Shown here one piece after another: positions 8,484 to 16,236 of a stretch of 39,117 nucleotides of DNA. Position 1 is the first letter of the stretch. Each line of letters begins with the position of its first letter. Location of the stretch: assembly GCA_964346325.1 (NCBI GenBank), contig CAYFUK010000002.1:1-39117 (forward strand). The letters are read 5' to 3'. Below the pieces are notes generated by a model, which saw nothing but the letters and a program-made list of their open reading frames with translations, was not told the origin of the DNA and did not search any database. The translations under genes and the position numbers were made by a program. The stretch is from JAUVDZ01 sp964346325 (lineage in GTDB: Bacteria; Patescibacteriota; Gracilibacteria; UBA1369; PNNO01).

Positions 8484-8936
8484 ATTTATAACTCCCGTTA
8501 TACCGAGTGTAATAAGAGTTGCGGCAATAATTAATCCCATAGATATATAGCTGATTGCTTTCCAGTATTTAATGCCGAATAAAAAGGCTACCAAACTTCC
8601 TGTCCAGGCACCGCTTCCGGGTAATGGTATGGAAACAAATAAAATAAGGAATATGGGTCCGTATTTTTCTATAGCGTCTTTATGTTTGTCATGAGTTCTT
8701 TTATATAATTTGTTAAAGAATTGTTCAAAAAATGCGATATGACGCGATAAAAATTCAGAAATGGGTTCAAGTACCCAAAGTATAAAAAATGTAGGTATTA
8801 AATTGCCTATCAATGCATATATAAACGTGGTTTCAGCGGGAAGATTAAGTATAAAGCCTAAAGGAATCGCTCCGCGCAGTTCCGTTACAGGCAGCATTGC
8901 AGAAAAAAACACTAATAATTCAGGGGGTATGTTCAA
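8475..8936 (-). CDS. Small integral membrane protein, COG2426 (putative small multidrug export family)
   Basis: 153 residues with about four membrane segments. Matches the COG2426/PF06695 pattern: the amphipathic start LPVTELRGAIPLGFILNL, a basic loop (KLYKRTHDKHKDAIEKYG), then SIPLPGSGAWTGSLVAFLFG. The export label is historical; the true substrate is unknown. The start is TTG at 8936, since an in-frame stop lies close upstream and the next ATG would cut into the conserved first segment. It is convergent with the SLH gene and ends in TGA, which supports UGA being a stop in this genome. Confidence 0.85.
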   Translation of the reverse strand: MNIPPELLVFFSAMLPVTELRGAIPLGFILNLPAETTFIYALIGNLIPTFFILWVLEPISEFLSRHIAFFEQFFNKLYKRTHDKHKDAIEKYGPIFLILFVSIPLPGSGAWTGSLVAFLFGIKYWKAISYISMGLIIAATLITLGITGVINLF

Positions 8937-9260
8937 AAGTTTTATACTTATTTAATAATTCAAACTACTTATTGTTTTATCACAGGGGAAAGCAAAAGCC
9001 AAGTATTATTTATGTATACATTTGTTATACAATAATGTGTCAATTGTTCAACATAAATGTAATTAGTTGGAAAGTGGCTTTATATAAGCAAGTTTTGACT
9101 ACTTCTTTTACATCGGGAGCACAAATTTTATACTAAAAATTTTAATTTTATTGACATTATTAGCTTGAAAGCTTAAATTAAAGCCGTAATTAGACGTTCA
9201 AAAAAGTTATACACATATTGTGCACAAGTTTTGAACATCAAGAGAGGTAATAAAAAGAGA
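8937..9260. other. Divergent intergenic region before rsmH
   Basis: 324 bases with no convincing gene. It holds a weak minus-strand promoter for the COG2426 gene (TTGGCT, 17 bp, TAAAAC with an extended TG; 8974-9002) and the stronger rsmH promoter at 9151. It also has a cluster of small palindromes: ATGTATACAT (9012-9021), TTGTTATACAA (about 9023-9033) and TTGTGCACAA (9218-9227). A DnaA-box-like TTATACACA is at 9207-9215. No function is assigned to these. Confidence 0.5.
9151..9179 (+). promoter_or_regulatory. rsmH promoter
   Basis: Consensus TTGACA (9151-9156), 17-bp spacer, TAAATT (9174-9179). It would give a leader of about 75 bases to the ATG at 9261. The -35 is perfect and the -10 has two mismatches. 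Confidence 0.6.
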
Positions 9261-10214
9261 ATGTCGCTTAAAAAAAAGAATTATGCTCACACTCCTGTCC
9301 TTAGTAATGCTGTTGAAAACTATACGTTATTACAAAAAGGAGACACTGTAATAGATTGTACACTCGGACTGGGAGGTCACAGTAAAATATTCCTTGAAAA
9401 AATAGCACCAAATGGAACCTTAGTAGCATTTGAACTTGATAAAGATAATCTTGAAATAGCAAAAAATCGTCTTAATAACAGCAGAAACAAAAACAAAATT
9501 CTCTTTATCAATAATAACTTTGCTCATTTAAAAGAAGAAGTGCAAGAAAACGAAATTACCGATGTAAAACTGATTTTTTTTGATCTTGGACTGTCATCAC
9601 CGCAGGTTGATGAATCTGAAAGGGGATTCTCCTTTCTAAAAGAAGGTCCTTTGGACATGAGGTTCGATAAGAACCAGATAGTTACGGCAGAAATGATCCT
9701 TAAAACATATTCCGAAAGAAAACTCGCAGAAATTTTTAAAGAGTACGGGGAAGAAAGGTATGCAAAGAAGTACGCACGCATAATAAAAGACAACTTACCT
9801 ATAGAAACCACCACTGAGTTAGCAGGATTAATTGCTTCGAGTGCTCCACGCTTTAAAAAAGGCAAGAAAAGTAAAAAACATCCTGCTACTCAAGTGTTTC
9901 AGGCCCTGCGCATCGCGGTTAACAACGAGCTCGAAACACTCAAAATCGCACTTAAAGACGCAATTAATATATTAGAACCGGGTGGAAGACTGATTGTTAT
10001 CTCGTATCATTCGTTAGAAGACAGAATAGCAAAAAATATAATCAGAACAGAAAGCAAAGAATGCATTTGTCCGCCCCAAATCCCTATCTGCCGATGTAAT
10101 CACAAACCGCAGGTCAAAATAATCACAAAAAAACCAATCACGCCGGAACAAGAGGAAATAAATGAAAATTCAAGAGCAAGGAGCGCAAAAATGAGAGTAG
10201 CGGAAAAATTATAA
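9261..10214 (+). CDS. rsmH: 16S rRNA m4C1402 methyltransferase RsmH (MraW)
   Basis: SAM-dependent enzyme that N4-methylates C1402 in the P-site region of 16S rRNA. 317 residues from the ATG at 9261. A TTG at 9231 would add ten residues, but AAGAGAGG lies about 12 bases before the ATG (one of very few Shine-Dalgarno-like sequences in the window), and family members begin just before HTPVL. Motifs: DCTLGLGGHSKIFLEK (SAM loop), FDLGLSSPQVDESERGFSF, GPLDMRFD, and the C-terminal ISYHSLEDRIAKN. It normally sits in the mraZ-rsmH-ftsL-ftsI cluster; here only an FtsL-like gene follows. Confidence 0.95.
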   Translation: MSLKKKNYAHTPVLSNAVENYTLLQKGDTVIDCTLGLGGHSKIFLEKIAPNGTLVAFELDKDNLEIAKNRLNNSRNKNKILFINNNFAHLKEEVQENEITDVKLIFFDLGLSSPQVDESERGFSFLKEGPLDMRFDKNQIVTAEMILKTYSERKLAEIFKEYGEERYAKKYARIIKDNLPIETTTELAGLIASSAPRFKKGKKSKKHPATQVFQALRIAVNNELETLKIALKDAINILEPGGRLIVISYHSLEDRIAKNIIRTESKECICPPQIPICRCNHKPQVKIITKKPITPEQEEINENSRARSAKMRVAEKL

Positions 10215-10243
10215 CCGGAGCGAATCAATAACCTCATATATAA

Positions 10244-10600
10244 ATGTCACAAGTAATAGTACAACGCAATACACTTGCTTTTAGAAAAAGAAAGCAAAAT
10301 TTCAATCCTGCCAGATACAAATCTTTATTTATGATTTTTAGTCTCGGACTGGCTGTGACTTTTTTAAGTGTGTCGATGCTTGTGAATTTTAATCATGTTT
10401 CAACTAAAGGCTACACAATTAAATATTTAGAAGTACAACAACAGGGACTTTATGAAGAAAATGAAATGCTTAAAAAAGAACTTTTAGAGAAAAAAGCACT
10501 ATCACAATTGGCACTAACAGAAAAAGCGAGCTCAATGAGATTACCGTCCGATATTCAGTTTGTAAGAGGAAATAGTGCAATAGCTCTTAATGATTCCTAA
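10244..10600 (+). CDS. FtsL-like small bitopic membrane protein
   Basis: 118 residues: a basic cytoplasmic N-terminus (FRKRKQNFNPARYK), one membrane helix at about 27-48, then an extracellular heptad-like stretch (EVQQQGLYEENEMLKKELLE) ending at a short tail. This is the architecture of FtsL and the related septum-formation initiator proteins of the divisome. FtsL sequences diverge strongly, so the call rests on architecture and on its place 29 bases after rsmH, where ftsL normally lies. ftsI, murE and the rest of the cluster are absent; a terminator follows. Confidence 0.7.
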   Translation: MSQVIVQRNTLAFRKRKQNFNPARYKSLFMIFSLGLAVTFLSVSMLVNFNHVSTKGYTIKYLEVQQQGLYEENEMLKKELLEKKALSQLALTEKASSMRLPSDIQFVRGNSAIALNDS

Positions 10601-10618
10601 TCTCGATTTTACAGATAG

Positions 10619-10639
10619 GGTTGCTAAGGCTTAGGCAAC
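10619..10639 (+). other. Hairpin before the ftsL terminator
   Basis: GGTTGC (10619-10624) pairs with GCAACT (10634-10639), with the near-palindrome CTAAGGCTTAG between the arms. It lies just upstream of the terminator hairpin, so the 3' end of the rsmH-ftsL transcript would fold into two consecutive stem-loops. It may only stabilise the mRNA end. Confidence 0.4.
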
Positions 10640-10647
10640 TAGCAAAA

Positions 10648-10686
10648 GGCCTCTTTTAGATAGGCTTTCCTAAAGAGGTCTTTTTT
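10648..10686 (+). terminator. Rho-independent terminator of rsmH-ftsL
   Basis: Stem of about eleven pairs (GGCCTCTTTTAG with CTAAAGAGGTC, one bulged T), a ten-base loop, then six or more T residues (10681-10686). It separates the rsmH operon from fba. Confidence 0.85.
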
Positions 10687-10690
10687 CAAT

Positions 10691-10719
10691 TTGATCCTGT
10701 AGTTTTTTTCAGGTATATT
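10691..10719 (+). promoter_or_regulatory. fba-fbp promoter
   Basis: TTGATC (10691-10696), 17-bp spacer, TATATT (10714-10719). The -10 is overlapped by the inverted repeat at 10710-10727. The ATG is 38 bases beyond the -10. Confidence 0.6.
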
Positions 10720-10727
10720 TTTACCTG
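10710..10727. promoter_or_regulatory. Possible operator over the fba -10 box
   Basis: Perfect inverted repeat CAGGTA-N6-TACCTG centred on the fba promoter -10. Position and symmetry suggest a repressor site controlling the gluconeogenic pair. The regulator is unknown, and a similar site elsewhere in the window was not found. Confidence 0.4.
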
Positions 10728-10757
10728 GCTTTTCGTTTCAAAATTAACCTGAAAACT

Positions 10758-11795
10758 ATGTCTGACGTACCTGATTTTAGCAAGGATGTTAACCCAAATG
10801 TACGAGTTTTAACAGGAGGGTACACCCTTTTTAATCTTAGACAGCTTTTAAAAGTCGCTGATGATAATAATTTTGGAATTCCCGCATGTAATGTGCGCCA
10901 TGAGGATATCGGTGAAGCGGTACTTGATGCCGCGTGGGAATTGAAGGCACCGATTATTCTTGAAATTGCCGAAAGCGAAGCTGGATATTGCCCTATGCCT
11001 CCTTCAAAATTATCTGATTATGCGCATAATGCGATTGATAAAAGGATTAAAGAATATGGTTATGCAATACCTGTTTGTCTGCATCATGATCATATTCAAA
11101 AGGATGTTGACGGCTGTGTTCAAAAATCGATTGATGCAGGATTTTCTTCGGTTGAAGTTGATTTATCAAAATATCCGTTAAAAGAAAATATTAAAAAATG
11201 TTATGAAATTGCTGAAAAAGTGCATCCTTTAGGTATGAGTATCGAAGTTGAAGATGGGGAGATCGGAGCTGCAAGTGCATTGGCTGATCCGAATATGGAA
11301 GAAAATATAGAAAGTTATTTTACAAAAGTGGAAACAGCCATAGAGCTTGTTGAAGCGGTTAAACCCGAAGCTCTGGCCTTTTTTGTAGGTAATGGTCATG
11401 GTGTTTATTTGAAAGAACCAATACTTGGATATGACAGAATAAAAGAAATTTGTAACAGAATAAGGCCGATGGATTGTTACGGTGTGCTTCACGGCGGATC
11501 GGGAATTTCTCCTGAAATGTTTCAGAAAGCGGTTGATGCCGGTGCACGAAAATTCAATTATGCCACTTCACTTCAGAATATATGGTTTAAACACTTTCCT
11601 GAAAGTCTGACTGAAAAAATGAAGCAAACGGCAGAAGAGGACGGTAAACCTTTTAGAAAAGTTCTTTATAAATTCGTTGATGAAGTAAATAAACTCGATA
11701 TGACAGAAGCTAAAAACGAAATGAAAGAGCACATGAAAATGATGCTCAAAGAAGCATTTAATACCGCTAACAGAGCGGAACTTTACAAACGATAA
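10758..11795 (+). CDS. fba: Class II fructose-1,6-bisphosphate aldolase
   Basis: Zn-dependent aldolase joining dihydroxyacetone phosphate and glyceraldehyde-3-phosphate. 345 residues. The metal/acid-base motif CLHHDH covers residues 107-112 (His109, Asp111 and His112 take the places of the usual LHxDH). Further class II signatures are VEVDLSKYPLKENI, VEDGEIG, VGNGHGVYL and LHGGSGIS, all phosphate- or metal-site loops. It is 12 bases upstream of fbp, so the two form an operon that makes fructose-6-phosphate in the gluconeogenic direction. Some class II aldolases act on tagatose bisphosphate, but pairing with fbp favours the fructose form. No Shine-Dalgarno sequence. Confidence 0.92.
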   Translation: MSDVPDFSKDVNPNVRVLTGGYTLFNLRQLLKVADDNNFGIPACNVRHEDIGEAVLDAAWELKAPIILEIAESEAGYCPMPPSKLSDYAHNAIDKRIKEYGYAIPVCLHHDHIQKDVDGCVQKSIDAGFSSVEVDLSKYPLKENIKKCYEIAEKVHPLGMSIEVEDGEIGAASALADPNMEENIESYFTKVETAIELVEAVKPEALAFFVGNGHGVYLKEPILGYDRIKEICNRIRPMDCYGVLHGGSGISPEMFQKAVDAGARKFNYATSLQNIWFKHFPESLTEKMKQTAEEDGKPFRKVLYKFVDEVNKLDMTEAKNEMKEHMKMMLKEAFNTANRAELYKR

Positions 11796-11807
11796 CCTTT
11801 TAATCAA

Positions 11808-12722
11808 ATGAGTATTTCTTTAGACAAACATTTACGTGACAGCAAAACAGATCACGATTTAAGGCATTTGATAGATAAAATAGCCATTACTTCAAAGTAT
11901 ATTCACCATGCAATGCAAACGGGTGATTTGGGCCTGGCCGGAACATCGAACATGTACGGAGAAGCCCAGCTTGCACTTGATGTTTTGGCAAACCAGATTT
12001 TTGTGAATGAACTTGAAGATTCGCATTATACGGCATGCCTTGCTTCGGAAGAAATGGAAGAAGAATGTAAAGTCCCGAAAGAAAAAAGAGGCGAATATAC
12101 GGTTGTATTTGACCCTTTGGACGGATCTTCGCTGGTTAACGCAAATTTTGCAATAGGCAGTATTTTCGGAATTTATAAAGGCGATAAAGTTATAGGCTTA
12201 AAAGGCGATGAGCAGGTAGCTGCGTTGGTTGTTGTGTACGGGCCTCGTGTAAGCTTGCTTTACACAACAAAAAATGGTGTTCATGAGTTTATTCTTAATG
12301 CGGTTGGTGAGTTTGTTTTATCCAAAGAAAACATTCAGATTGAAAAAGATGCCAAAAACTTTGCCCCCGGAAACTTAAGAGCGGTAGCAACCGAAGAAAA
12401 GTACATGAAACTTGTTAATGAATGGATGCAAAATCAATATACTTTAAGATATTCGGGAGGAATGGTGCCTGATATAAACCATATTTTTATGAAGGAGCAA
12501 GGTATATTTACCTATCCTGCGTATAAAGACAAACCAAACGGAAAATTAAGACTTTTATATGAATGCGCACCTATGGCACTTTTAATGGAACAAGCGGGAG
12601 GCCTTGCAACAAACGGTAAAAAACGTATTCTGGATATTGAAGTTGATAGCCTGGATCAAAGAACCCCTGTTTTTATAGGAAGTGAAAATGAAGTAAAAAA
12701 AGCTGAAAAGATGCTTGCTTAA
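11808..12722 (+). CDS. fbp: Fructose-1,6-bisphosphatase class 1
   Basis: Hydrolyses fructose-1,6-bisphosphate to fructose-6-phosphate, the committed step of gluconeogenesis and supply to the pentose-phosphate pathway. 304 residues, a little shorter than the E. coli enzyme. Key motifs: the Mg-binding FDPLDGSSLVNANFAIGSIF near residues 101-120, YSGGMVPDINHIF, and GKLRLLYECAPMALLMEQAG, the class 1 signature around the substrate-binding region. Last gene of the fba-fbp operon. Confidence 0.95.
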   Translation: MSISLDKHLRDSKTDHDLRHLIDKIAITSKYIHHAMQTGDLGLAGTSNMYGEAQLALDVLANQIFVNELEDSHYTACLASEEMEEECKVPKEKRGEYTVVFDPLDGSSLVNANFAIGSIFGIYKGDKVIGLKGDEQVAALVVVYGPRVSLLYTTKNGVHEFILNAVGEFVLSKENIQIEKDAKNFAPGNLRAVATEEKYMKLVNEWMQNQYTLRYSGGMVPDINHIFMKEQGIFTYPAYKDKPNGKLRLLYECAPMALLMEQAGGLATNGKKRILDIEVDSLDQRTPVFIGSENEVKKAEKMLA

Positions 12723-12749
12723 ATTGATGATTTTGTAAAATTAGATAGG

Positions 12750-12774
12750 CTCATCGGTTTAATTAATTGATGAG
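12750..12774 (+). terminator. Weak hairpin after fbp
   Basis: CTCATC (12750-12755) pairs with GATGAG (12769-12774) across a 13-base AT loop, followed only by TATTAT. It may end the fba-fbp transcript weakly, or act as an operator just before the sigma-factor gene at 12783. The call is uncertain. Confidence 0.3.
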
Positions 12775-12782
12775 TATTATAA

Positions 12783-13367
12783 ATGACTATGCCTGAAGAT
12801 AACAAAAATTATAATAATAAACAGATAGAGGAGCTTGTTAAAAAAAGTCAGAAAGGCGATTCTGAGGCTTTTGCGGAGCTATATGAGCATTTTGTGACGC
12901 CTATTTATCGTTACATTTTTTTTAAAGTCAAAAAAGAGGATGTTGAAGATTTGACGGAAACACTTTTTTTGAAAGCATGGGAAAATATAAAAAAGTATAA
13001 AAAGAAAAGAAACACCAGTTTTAAATCGTGGATATTCAGGATTGCTCATAATCTTGTTGTTGATCATTACAGATTAACACGTGAACACGGGAGTCTGGAT
13101 CCGCGGATTAAAGAAACCAGGAGAGAAGCGAATCCAATAGATAAGACCGATTTGAATCTTAATAACGAAAATTTAAAATTTGCTATCAGTAAACTTAAAA
13201 AGAACTATCAGCAGGTATTGATTCTTAAATTTATTAATGAACTTTCCAATGAAGAAACAAGTAAAATCCTTAAAAAAAGCGAGGGTAGTATAAGAATTTT
13301 GCAATTCAGGGCGCTAAAAGCTTTAAAACAGACTTTTGAAGATATGGGTATAACAAACATTGAGTAA
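12783..13367 (+). CDS. ECF-type sigma-70 family RNA polymerase sigma factor
   Basis: 194 residues. Region 2 spans about 25-95 (FAELYEHFVTPIYRYIFFKV, then the -10-recognition segment SFKSWIFRIAHNLVVDHYR). Region 4 spans about 135-185, with the helix-turn-helix LSNEETSKILKKSEGSIRIL. There is no region 1 or 3, as in ECF sigmas. The next gene, 45 bases on, encodes a membrane FecR-domain protein, the usual arrangement for a sigma factor and its cell-envelope partner. The signal and regulon are unknown. Confidence 0.9.
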   Translation: MTMPEDNKNYNNKQIEELVKKSQKGDSEAFAELYEHFVTPIYRYIFFKVKKEDVEDLTETLFLKAWENIKKYKKKRNTSFKSWIFRIAHNLVVDHYRLTREHGSLDPRIKETRREANPIDKTDLNLNNENLKFAISKLKKNYQQVLILKFINELSNEETSKILKKSEGSIRILQFRALKALKQTFEDMGITNIE

Positions 13368-13412
13368 CAAAAAATACACCTTTACGTTTATATAAGCGAA
13401 CAATCAAATTTT

Positions 13413-15161
13413 ATGGAGATCGATAAATACAAAAAACTGGAACTTAAATTAAAAGAGCTTAAAAAGCCTGAACTTACCGCTAAACAAAAGAGCGGTATAA
13501 AGAGCGAAATATTAAGCTCAATTAAAACTGAAAATAATTTTGAGTATTATCCTTCGTTACAAAAAGTAAAAAATTTAATTTCAAAACTGTCTGCCGATGT
13601 TAAACCCGATTCTGTTTTTAGAGCACGTTTGGCAGAAACAATAAATTCATTCACAAAAAATCATAAATCCGCATTTGTGTGGCATATACGTAAAATTTTT
13701 GCTTCAGCTCTTGTTGTTTTAATTACTTTTATGGTTGCAACCGTATATATTTCCGATATTCCCGTAATAAAGGCTGCAAGGCAAACAATAATAACCAATT
13801 TAAGCGGACAGGTTGAAGTTGTTAGGCAATCCGAATCCATAGATGCATATTCCAATATGTATCTTAAACAGGGTGATATTTTAATAACCGGAAGTAACGG
13901 AACCGCAATAGTAAGGTATATTGATGAAAGTGTGAGCAGGCTTTCACCCAATTCCGAATTAAAAATAAAAAAATTATATCAGGATGAAAATAAACGATCC
14001 GAAACAAAGGTGAAAATTGAGATAAAAAAAGGCAGGGTATGGAATCAGGTAATCAATATGGTAGGAAACGATTCTTCTTTTGAGGTTGAAACAGAGGAAG
14101 CAACAGCAAATGCATCGGAAAAGGCTTCTTTTGAAGTAAAAGCCGAACAACCTTTCAGGACTGAAATTTCGGTATACGACAATAAAGTTGAGGTAAGTAC
14201 AAAAGATGAAAAACAGACGATTTTGGAGGGATATACAATCGACGCAAACAAGCTTTATCCTCAAATAGATAGAACCGCTCTTTATACTCAGGAAGATAAA
14301 GAATGGGTTTATGAAAATATTGCCAAAGACAGAGAATATAAGAACGAGGTAATGCAAGAAATAAAGAAGGAAACAAAATCGGAAGCCGGTTATACATCTG
14401 AAAGTCCTTTGTATAGCGCAAAAAAATTTAATGAATCAACAAAATTGTTCTTAACGGGAGATGCCGAGGAAAATGCGAAATTAAAGATTGATATCGCATT
14501 AAAACGTTTGAATGAAGCAACTGTTTATATTAATGAAGAAAAACTTCCTGAAGCTGAAGATTTAATAAAAGAATTCCGTTCAATTGTTAATGAATTAAAA
14601 AATTCCGTTAATGATTCGGAAGAAGTAAAAGACTACTTTGAAAATTCTTTTTCTGAAAAATCAAAAGATTTTATTGTGGTTTTGCCCGATGATCCACTTT
14701 ATAAAATTAAAGAGGAATTAAGAGATGCCAAGAGGAGTCTGGCATTTAATGACAAAGAAAAACGTACTATAGAATTAATGGAAGCTGAAGAAAAACTCAT
14801 TGAAATAAAGGAATTAATAAAAGAAAACAAGAAAGATATTGCACAGGAGAAATTGATTGAGATACAAGAAGCGGTTGTTGGTATATCATTTGACGATTCA
14901 GAGAAAGATGAAGAGTTCATTGAAGAATATATAAATACTCTGAATTCGGCAAAAGTATTGCTCGAAGTGGCCGAGGTTGGGGATGATCCCGAAATGGTGG
15001 AATTGGCCGAATTCACTCATGCGCTTATTGAGGATGATATAAATGATTCCATCAATGAGAAACAGAAAGAAATTAAGAATGATGTGATTGATACGCATGT
15101 TGTTGAACAGCAAGACACACTGATTGAAGTAACCGAAGACCCTGTAATAACCGATCTCTAA
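13413..15161 (+). CDS. Membrane-anchored FecR-domain protein with two DUF5667-like repeats
   Basis: 582 residues, probably the signalling partner (anti-sigma-like) of the ECF factor just upstream. The cytoplasmic N-terminus of about 90 residues is charged. One membrane helix lies at about 94-115. An extracellular FecR-like beta domain follows at about 125-275 (LSGQVEVVRQSES, YLKQGDILITGSNGTAIVRY, SRLSPNSELKI). The C-terminal half is helical and acidic and holds two related segments, SPLYSAKKFNESTKLFL (from 331) and DPLYKIKEELRDAKRSLAF (from 427). Each is followed by a leucine-rich helix pair resembling DUF5667. The stop overlaps the convergent mraY stop by four bases. Confidence 0.82.
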   Translation: MEIDKYKKLELKLKELKKPELTAKQKSGIKSEILSSIKTENNFEYYPSLQKVKNLISKLSADVKPDSVFRARLAETINSFTKNHKSAFVWHIRKIFASALVVLITFMVATVYISDIPVIKAARQTIITNLSGQVEVVRQSESIDAYSNMYLKQGDILITGSNGTAIVRYIDESVSRLSPNSELKIKKLYQDENKRSETKVKIEIKKGRVWNQVINMVGNDSSFEVETEEATANASEKASFEVKAEQPFRTEISVYDNKVEVSTKDEKQTILEGYTIDANKLYPQIDRTALYTQEDKEWVYENIAKDREYKNEVMQEIKKETKSEAGYTSESPLYSAKKFNESTKLFLTGDAEENAKLKIDIALKRLNEATVYINEEKLPEAEDLIKEFRSIVNELKNSVNDSEEVKDYFENSFSEKSKDFIVVLPDDPLYKIKEELRDAKRSLAFNDKEKRTIELMEAEEKLIEIKELIKENKKDIAQEKLIEIQEAVVGISFDDSEKDEEFIEEYINTLNSAKVLLEVAEVGDDPEMVELAEFTHALIEDDINDSINEKQKEIKNDVIDTHVVEQQDTLIEVTEDPVITDL

Positions 15162-16225
15162 AAATTAATAGCCAGTAGCGAAAGTATAACTCCGAAGATT
15201 GAAAATATACCTCCGACTATCCAGAATCGCATAACAACTTTGCTTTCGGGCCAGCCCATATATTCATAATGATGATGCAAAGGCGCAACTTTAAATACTT
15301 TTTTACCGAAAACTTTTTTGGAAAAAAGCTGTATTACGATTGACAAAGTTTCAATAACAAAAATAAATCCGATTAAAATAAGAGCGATAAACGAATCTGT
15401 CATCATTGCTATAACACCCAGCGTGGCTCCCATTGATAAAGAGCCCGTATCACCCATATAAAATTTTGCGGGGGGAATGTTGTGCCATAAAAAACCAAGA
15501 TTTGCTCCGGTTAAAACCGCACACAAAGCTGATAAAATCAATAACCCTTTTGCAAAAGCGATTATACCGAAAGATGCAAAAGCAATTACAAGCAACCCGC
15601 CCGCAAGTCCGTCCAGGCCGTCCGTAAAGTTTACGGCGTTTGATGTTGCAAGTATAACAAGCATAAATAAAGGTATGTACCATAAACCTATAAAAATATC
15701 ACCGTAACCCGGAAAATGAACCTGATCATAACCCAGTTTAAAATAAAACCAGAGCGCTCCAATAAATGCGAATAAAGTAAGCCAGAAAAACTTTGGTTTT
15801 ATATTTATGCCTTTTGATTTACCAAGCCCTCTTATATTAAAATAATCATCCAATGCACCCAGTAAAGCCACAGCAAGCAAGGTTGCAACAGCAAGCCAGG
15901 TTTCTTTTCTGTTTAATAATGAGCTGCCTGTTACACCCAAAGCTGATAATACGCGGCTGCCAAGTACTATTATGAGTGTTGTTCCCCAAATCAGTATTCC
16001 TCCCATTGTCGGGGTTCCCGCTTTACCTTTATGCATTTTGTGGTATCTGCTTGCTTTTTCACCGGTTGAGGCGATTTCGCGGATTTGTTTGTGAATTTTA
16101 TATTTTTTTAAAATCTTTAAAAATGGTTTCGCCAAAATCAGTGAAACTAAAAAGGCGGTTGTAAAAGAGAAAAATATAAGAATCAAATGCCGTAAAACAA
16201 TATCGAGATCGAATACAATTGTCAT
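15158..16225 (-). CDS. mraY: Phospho-N-acetylmuramoyl-pentapeptide transferase MraY
   Basis: Integral membrane enzyme that moves phospho-MurNAc-pentapeptide from UDP onto undecaprenyl phosphate, forming lipid I. 355 residues with about ten membrane helices. Catalytic and substrate motifs: NFTDGLDGLAGGL, FMGIGDTG-type loop seen here as FYMGDTGSLSMGATLG, and the C-terminal histidine loop APLHHHYEYMGWPESKVVMR. Unusually it is last in an envelope operon after dacA (11-base gap), not next to murF/murD. Confidence 0.97.
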   Translation of the reverse strand: MTIVFDLDIVLRHLILIFFSFTTAFLVSLILAKPFLKILKKYKIHKQIREIASTGEKASRYHKMHKGKAGTPTMGGILIWGTTLIIVLGSRVLSALGVTGSSLLNRKETWLAVATLLAVALLGALDDYFNIRGLGKSKGINIKPKFFWLTLFAFIGALWFYFKLGYDQVHFPGYGDIFIGLWYIPLFMLVILATSNAVNFTDGLDGLAGGLLVIAFASFGIIAFAKGLLILSALCAVLTGANLGFLWHNIPPAKFYMGDTGSLSMGATLGVIAMMTDSFIALILIGFIFVIETLSIVIQLFSKKVFGKKVFKVAPLHHHYEYMGWPESKVVMRFWIVGGIFSIFGVILSLLAINF

Positions 16226-16236
16226 TAGTTATTTTT

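Noticed and set aside
13974..14357. 127-codon ORF antisense to the FecR-domain gene
   Set aside because: Very rich in Phe, Cys and Tyr, the mark of a reverse frame of a Lys/Glu-rich protein.
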